A DNA stretch of 64,000 bases. Origin: Lachnotalea sp. AF33-28 (GTDB lineage Bacteria > Bacillota > Clostridia > Lachnospirales > Lachnospiraceae). The stretch is from assembly GCF_003477885.1 (NCBI RefSeq), contig NZ_QUEE01000010.1:62001-126000 (forward strand). Reading direction: 5' to 3'. The translations under genes were made by a program, and so were the position numbers. The notes beneath the pieces are model-generated. The model had not been told where the DNA came from and searched no databases. It saw only the letters and a list, made by a program, of their open reading frames with translations. Of the stretch, positions 61,430 to 64,000 are shown piece by piece. Position 1 is the stretch's first letter. Each line of letters opens with the position of its first letter.

Positions 61430-62344
61430 ATGAACGGAGATTTTATGGATATGCATCTGCACAGCTGCTACAGCGACGACGGGGAGTATTCACCGGCAGA
61501 GCTGGTTGAAAAGTGCGCGGAGAGCGGAATTAAGATAATGGCCATTGCGGATCACAATTGTGTGAAGGCCCATGAAGAAGGAGAACGGGCGGCCGCCCGG
61601 GCGGGAATCCAATATGTTCCCGCGGTGGAAATCGACTGCACATTCGGCGGCGTGAACCTGCATGTGCTGGGGTACGGAATCGACTGGAGAAGTGAGGATT
61701 TTAATGCGATCGAGAAAAATGTAGAGGAACAGAGCCGTGAGGCCTCGCACAAGATGCTTTTGGCGACACGGGAGCTGGGCTTTGAGATAACGGAAGAAGA
61801 TATGGAAAGGGCGGCAAAAAACAGCTACTGGAAGGACTGCTGGACAGGGGAGATGTTTGGGGAGGTGCTGCTTCACCATCCCGATTATGAAAGGCATCCT
61901 CTGCTGCTGCCCTATCGGGAAAACGGCGTCCGCGGCGATAATCCCTACGTAAATTTTTACTGGGACTATTATTCCCAGGGCAAGCCGTGTTATGTGGAAA
62001 TCCGGTATCCACGCCTTGAAAGTACGGTGGATATCATTCACAGAAACGGAGGGTTTGCGGTGCTCGCCCATCCTGGCGTCAATCTGAGAGGGCGCGAAGA
62101 GCTGCTGGAACAGGTCCTCAAGCCCGGTATAGACGGACTGGAGGCATTCAGCAGCTATCACAGCAAAGATGAGGCGGCCTACTACTTTAACGAGGCAAAA
62201 TCGCGCGGCCTGTTCGTTTCCTGTGGCAGCGATTATCACGGCAAAACGAAACCTGCCATCCGTGTCGGCGGCCACGGATGCCTGGCGTCGGATGATGAAA
62301 TACGGGAATTGTATCACAGATACAGCTCCTGCATACCAATTTAA
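61430..62344 (+). CDS. PHP-domain phosphoesterase
   Basis: 304 residues, ATG after AAAGGAG. Metal-binding motifs of the polymerase and histidinol phosphatase family: His9/His11 (MHLHS), Asp41/His42 (IADHN), Glu in VPAVEIDC, His in VLAHPGV and the final SDYHG. The family hydrolyses phosphomonoesters of nucleotides or small sugars; members of this length act on nucleoside 3',5'-bisphosphates or oligonucleotide ends. No partner gene narrows the substrate. Confidence 0.88.
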   Translation: MNGDFMDMHLHSCYSDDGEYSPAELVEKCAESGIKIMAIADHNCVKAHEEGERAAARAGIQYVPAVEIDCTFGGVNLHVLGYGIDWRSEDFNAIEKNVEEQSREASHKMLLATRELGFEITEEDMERAAKNSYWKDCWTGEMFGEVLLHHPDYERHPLLLPYRENGVRGDNPYVNFYWDYYSQGKPCYVEIRYPRLESTVDIIHRNGGFAVLAHPGVNLRGREELLEQVLKPGIDGLEAFSSYHSKDEAAYYFNEAKSRGLFVSCGSDYHGKTKPAIRVGGHGCLASDDEIRELYHRYSSCIPI

Positions 62345-62722
62345 AAGTGACAGTTCAGACGAGTACATATCAGACAACAGGCTGACAACAGCCGATATTT
62401 ACGACCTGACGGACGCTATTTCTATGGATGGGTCTATACTGTTAAAAGTGGAAAGTGAACAATAAAATAAGCGTATAATTGTGGTGGGAACGTTTAAAAT
62501 GCTCCCGCCATTTTTTTATTCAATAGGAGAATACGGCCTATTGAATAAAAAACGCTCCGCTTAGGAACGCACTGCGGCGGGAAGGTATTATGCCGCCAGA
62601 GCGGCCCGCCGCAGGCGGAGAATCCCGCGAGCGGGATTCTTATTTATTCAATAGAGTGCGCTCCCCGCCATACGCGGGAGGTTTGTGGTAACTCTGAATA
62701 GTAAGTTCACCCTGTTTTACGA
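62345..62722 (+). other. Repeat-rich intergenic region with a short coding-like remnant
   Basis: About 380 bases without a complete gene. 62344-62465 reads open in one frame (TTADIYDLTDAISMDGSILL, then a stop) like the tail of a lost gene. After a terminator there are inverted TATTCAATAGG/CCTATTGAATA copies (about 62517-62547), a GAATCCCGC/GCGGGATTC hairpin (about 62622-62640) and another TATTCAATAG. AATACGGCCTATTGAA (62530-62545) also occurs at 46984-46999. Confidence 0.5.
62481..62520 (+). terminator. Terminator downstream of the PHP gene
   Basis: TGGTGGGAAC and GCTCCCGCCA pair with two G-U or mismatched positions and run into TTTTTTT. Confidence 0.6.
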
Positions 62723-62751
62723 TTGACGCAAACGGTGAAATTTGGTAAAAT
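62723..62751 (+). promoter_or_regulatory. Sigma-A promoter of the FAD oxidoreductase gene
   Basis: TTGACG (62723-62728), 17 bases, TAAAAT (62746-62751), about 78 bases before the start. Confidence 0.75.
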
Positions 62752-62829
62752 AAGAATATATAGTCGGTCATGCGGGCGACTTGGGCAGGTCTTGATTGTA
62801 AGCCTTAAAAGGCAGAAGGAATGGGGAAG

Positions 62830-64000
62830 ATGAATATTGCGAAGCTGAACCGGAAATTGCAGAAGAAGTATCGGGGAGCTGTGTCAGTCAGAGAGGAAGA
62901 GGACCGCATTGTGGTGTCGGGCAGGCTGACTGACTGGAACGATGCGGTGGAAGCATGTACGATGTGCGTGCAGAGGAAGGGCGATAAGCATGTGGTGAAC
63001 GATATCGCGCTGGAGGGGGTACGGATTCCTGCCATGAGGGTGCCGGATATCCGCGATGAGAGCCTGGAAGGCCTGCGGCCCGATGTGCTGATCGTCGGCG
63101 GCGGGATTTCCGGCGCCAGCATCGCACGGGAACTGACGAAGTGGAAGCTGGATATCCTGCTGGTTGAGAAAGAGGCGGATCTGGCGGTCCAGGCTTCGGG
63201 GAGAAATGACGGGGAGGTGCATCCCGGTGTGGATTTAAATAAGGGCAGCCTAAAGCAGCATTATGTCCTGCTGGGAAACCTCATGTATGACCGGATCTGT
63301 GAGGAACTGGATGTGCCGTTTCGGCGCTGCGGCCAGTACGTGGGATTTACGGATGCTGTGGCCTGGCCGATTGTGCGGCTGTTTGTGTGGCAGAGGAAAC
63401 ATATCTGCGGTGTAAGGGATACGAGGCTGGTTGGCCGTCGGGAGCTTAGGATGGCGGAGCCGGAGTTAAATCCGGCGTTTAAGTTCGCCATATATAATCC
63501 AAGCGCCGGCTGTGTATGTCCATACGGTCTGACTATCGCATACGGGGAAAATGCGGTGCAGAACGGAGCCAGGATTTCGCTGAATACGGCCGTTCTGGAT
63601 ATGGATGTGACGGAGGGACGCATAATGAGTGTCCGAACCAACCGCGGAACGGTGTATCCCAGGCTGGTGATCAATGCCGCCGGCACTTTCGCAGAAGATG
63701 TGGCAGAGATGGCCGGGGACCGGTTTTATTCCATCCATCCCAGAAGGGGGACGAATTCAATATTGGATAAAAAGGCGGGACATTTGATTTCATCGATCTC
63801 TTCCATCAAAACGCTGAAGAAAAATCCGGCCCACAGCAAGGGCGGCGGGCTGCTGCACACGGTGGACGGCAACGTGCTGGTGGGGCCGGATGCGGTGGAG
63901 ACCTGTGAGAAAGAAAATTTTGCCACAAACCAGGAGTCCGTTGACAAGGTGTTTTCCAAGCAGAAAATGACTGCGCCGGGACTGAAGCAGGCGGATAGCA
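62830..64000 (+). CDS. FAD-dependent oxidoreductase, GlpA/DadA-like (partial)
   Basis: Open from the ATG at 62830 to the window end with no stop (390 codons); an ATG at 62821 directly abuts the GAAGGA site and is less likely. Residues 1-70 form an extra domain ending HVVNDIALEGVRIP, like a BON fold. The FAD-binding motif VLIVGGGISGASIARELTKW follows at about 86, with EKEADLAVQASGRNDGEVHP and VINAAGTFAEDVAEMAG later. Enzymes of this type oxidise glycerol-3-phosphate or amino or hydroxy acids. The remainder and any iron-binding C-terminal domain lie outside the window. Confidence 0.82.
   Translation, partial: MNIAKLNRKLQKKYRGAVSVREEEDRIVVSGRLTDWNDAVEACTMCVQRKGDKHVVNDIALEGVRIPAMRVPDIRDESLEGLRPDVLIVGGGISGASIARELTKWKLDILLVEKEADLAVQASGRNDGEVHPGVDLNKGSLKQHYVLLGNLMYDRICEELDVPFRRCGQYVGFTDAVAWPIVRLFVWQRKHICGVRDTRLVGRRELRMAEPELNPAFKFAIYNPSAGCVCPYGLTIAYGENAVQNGARISLNTAVLDMDVTEGRIMSVRTNRGTVYPRLVINAAGTFAEDVAEMAGDRFYSIHPRRGTNSILDKKAGHLISSISSIKTLKKNPAHSKGGGLLHTVDGNVLVGPDAVETCEKENFATNQESVDKVFSKQKMTAPGLKQADS

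Overview
The window looks like chromosome from a gut-type Lachnospiraceae (Clostridia) bacterium. The reasons are the repeated LplB/LplC/lipoprotein carbohydrate ABC cassettes, the YesM/YesN two-component pair, the many cytosolic glycoside hydrolases without signal peptides, the class I lysyl-tRNA synthetase, and a serine-recombinase mobilizable element of a layout common in that family. Species cannot be fixed from the sequence alone.

Layout. 1-1555: start of a membrane-anchored regulator (minus strand, cut by the window edge), a CE2-like SGNH esterase, then the promoter, RBS and first six codons of an LplB-type permease. 1556-11538: a ~10 kb integrative mobilizable element (IME) inserted into that permease gene. 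It carries an FMN riboswitch, ribU, a riboflavin kinase fused to a winged helix, a sigma-like protein, a small HTH-type protein, a lipoprotein, mobC, a MOBP relaxase, a replisome organizer, a DnaC-like loader, tnpW, a CrtO-like membrane protein and a large serine recombinase. 11529-21489: the rest of the interrupted operon (LplB, LplC, solute-binding lipoprotein, two GH29 fucosidases, a GH2 beta-mannosidase, a metallo-beta-lactamase-fold hydrolase), which probably imports and trims fucosylated, mannose-containing oligosaccharides.

21509-33424: a decayed surface-protein remnant, then a YesM/YesN pair divergent from a rhamnogalacturonan operon (LplB, LplC, lipoprotein, PL26/YetA-like lyase, GH105 hydrolase). 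33458-34748: an HTH plus nucleotidyltransferase pair resembling a toxin-antitoxin module. 34940-39807: a BceRS-BceAB peptide-sensing and detoxification locus. 39776-45125: a sucrose locus (GH32, PTS EIIBCA, LacI-type repressor) with clear operators, and a small gene with a frameshift in a poly-A run. 45378-48319: a 4Fe-4S aldo/keto reductase, a long foldback repeat, tRNA-Leu(CAG) and an M28 peptidase.

48466-57508: a hybrid histidine kinase overlapping an orphan solute-binding lipoprotein, convergent with a regulator that has two GntR domains; then a broken GH78 alpha-L-rhamnosidase, an HpaI-type aldolase and a GGDEF protein. 57569-64000: class I LysRS with a C-terminal EMAP-type tRNA-binding domain, TetR and AraC regulators, a PHP phosphoesterase, repeat-rich intergenic DNA and the start of an FAD-dependent oxidoreductase that runs off the window.

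The common theme is plant and host glycan use, with each uptake cassette next to its own sensor. The most notable points are the in-frame reconstruction of the permease gene across the IME, the riboswitch-controlled riboflavin cargo with a kinase-winged-helix fusion, the kinase/orphan binding-protein pair, the foldback repeats and the LysRS fusion. All functional calls are from reading translated sequence; no database search was run.
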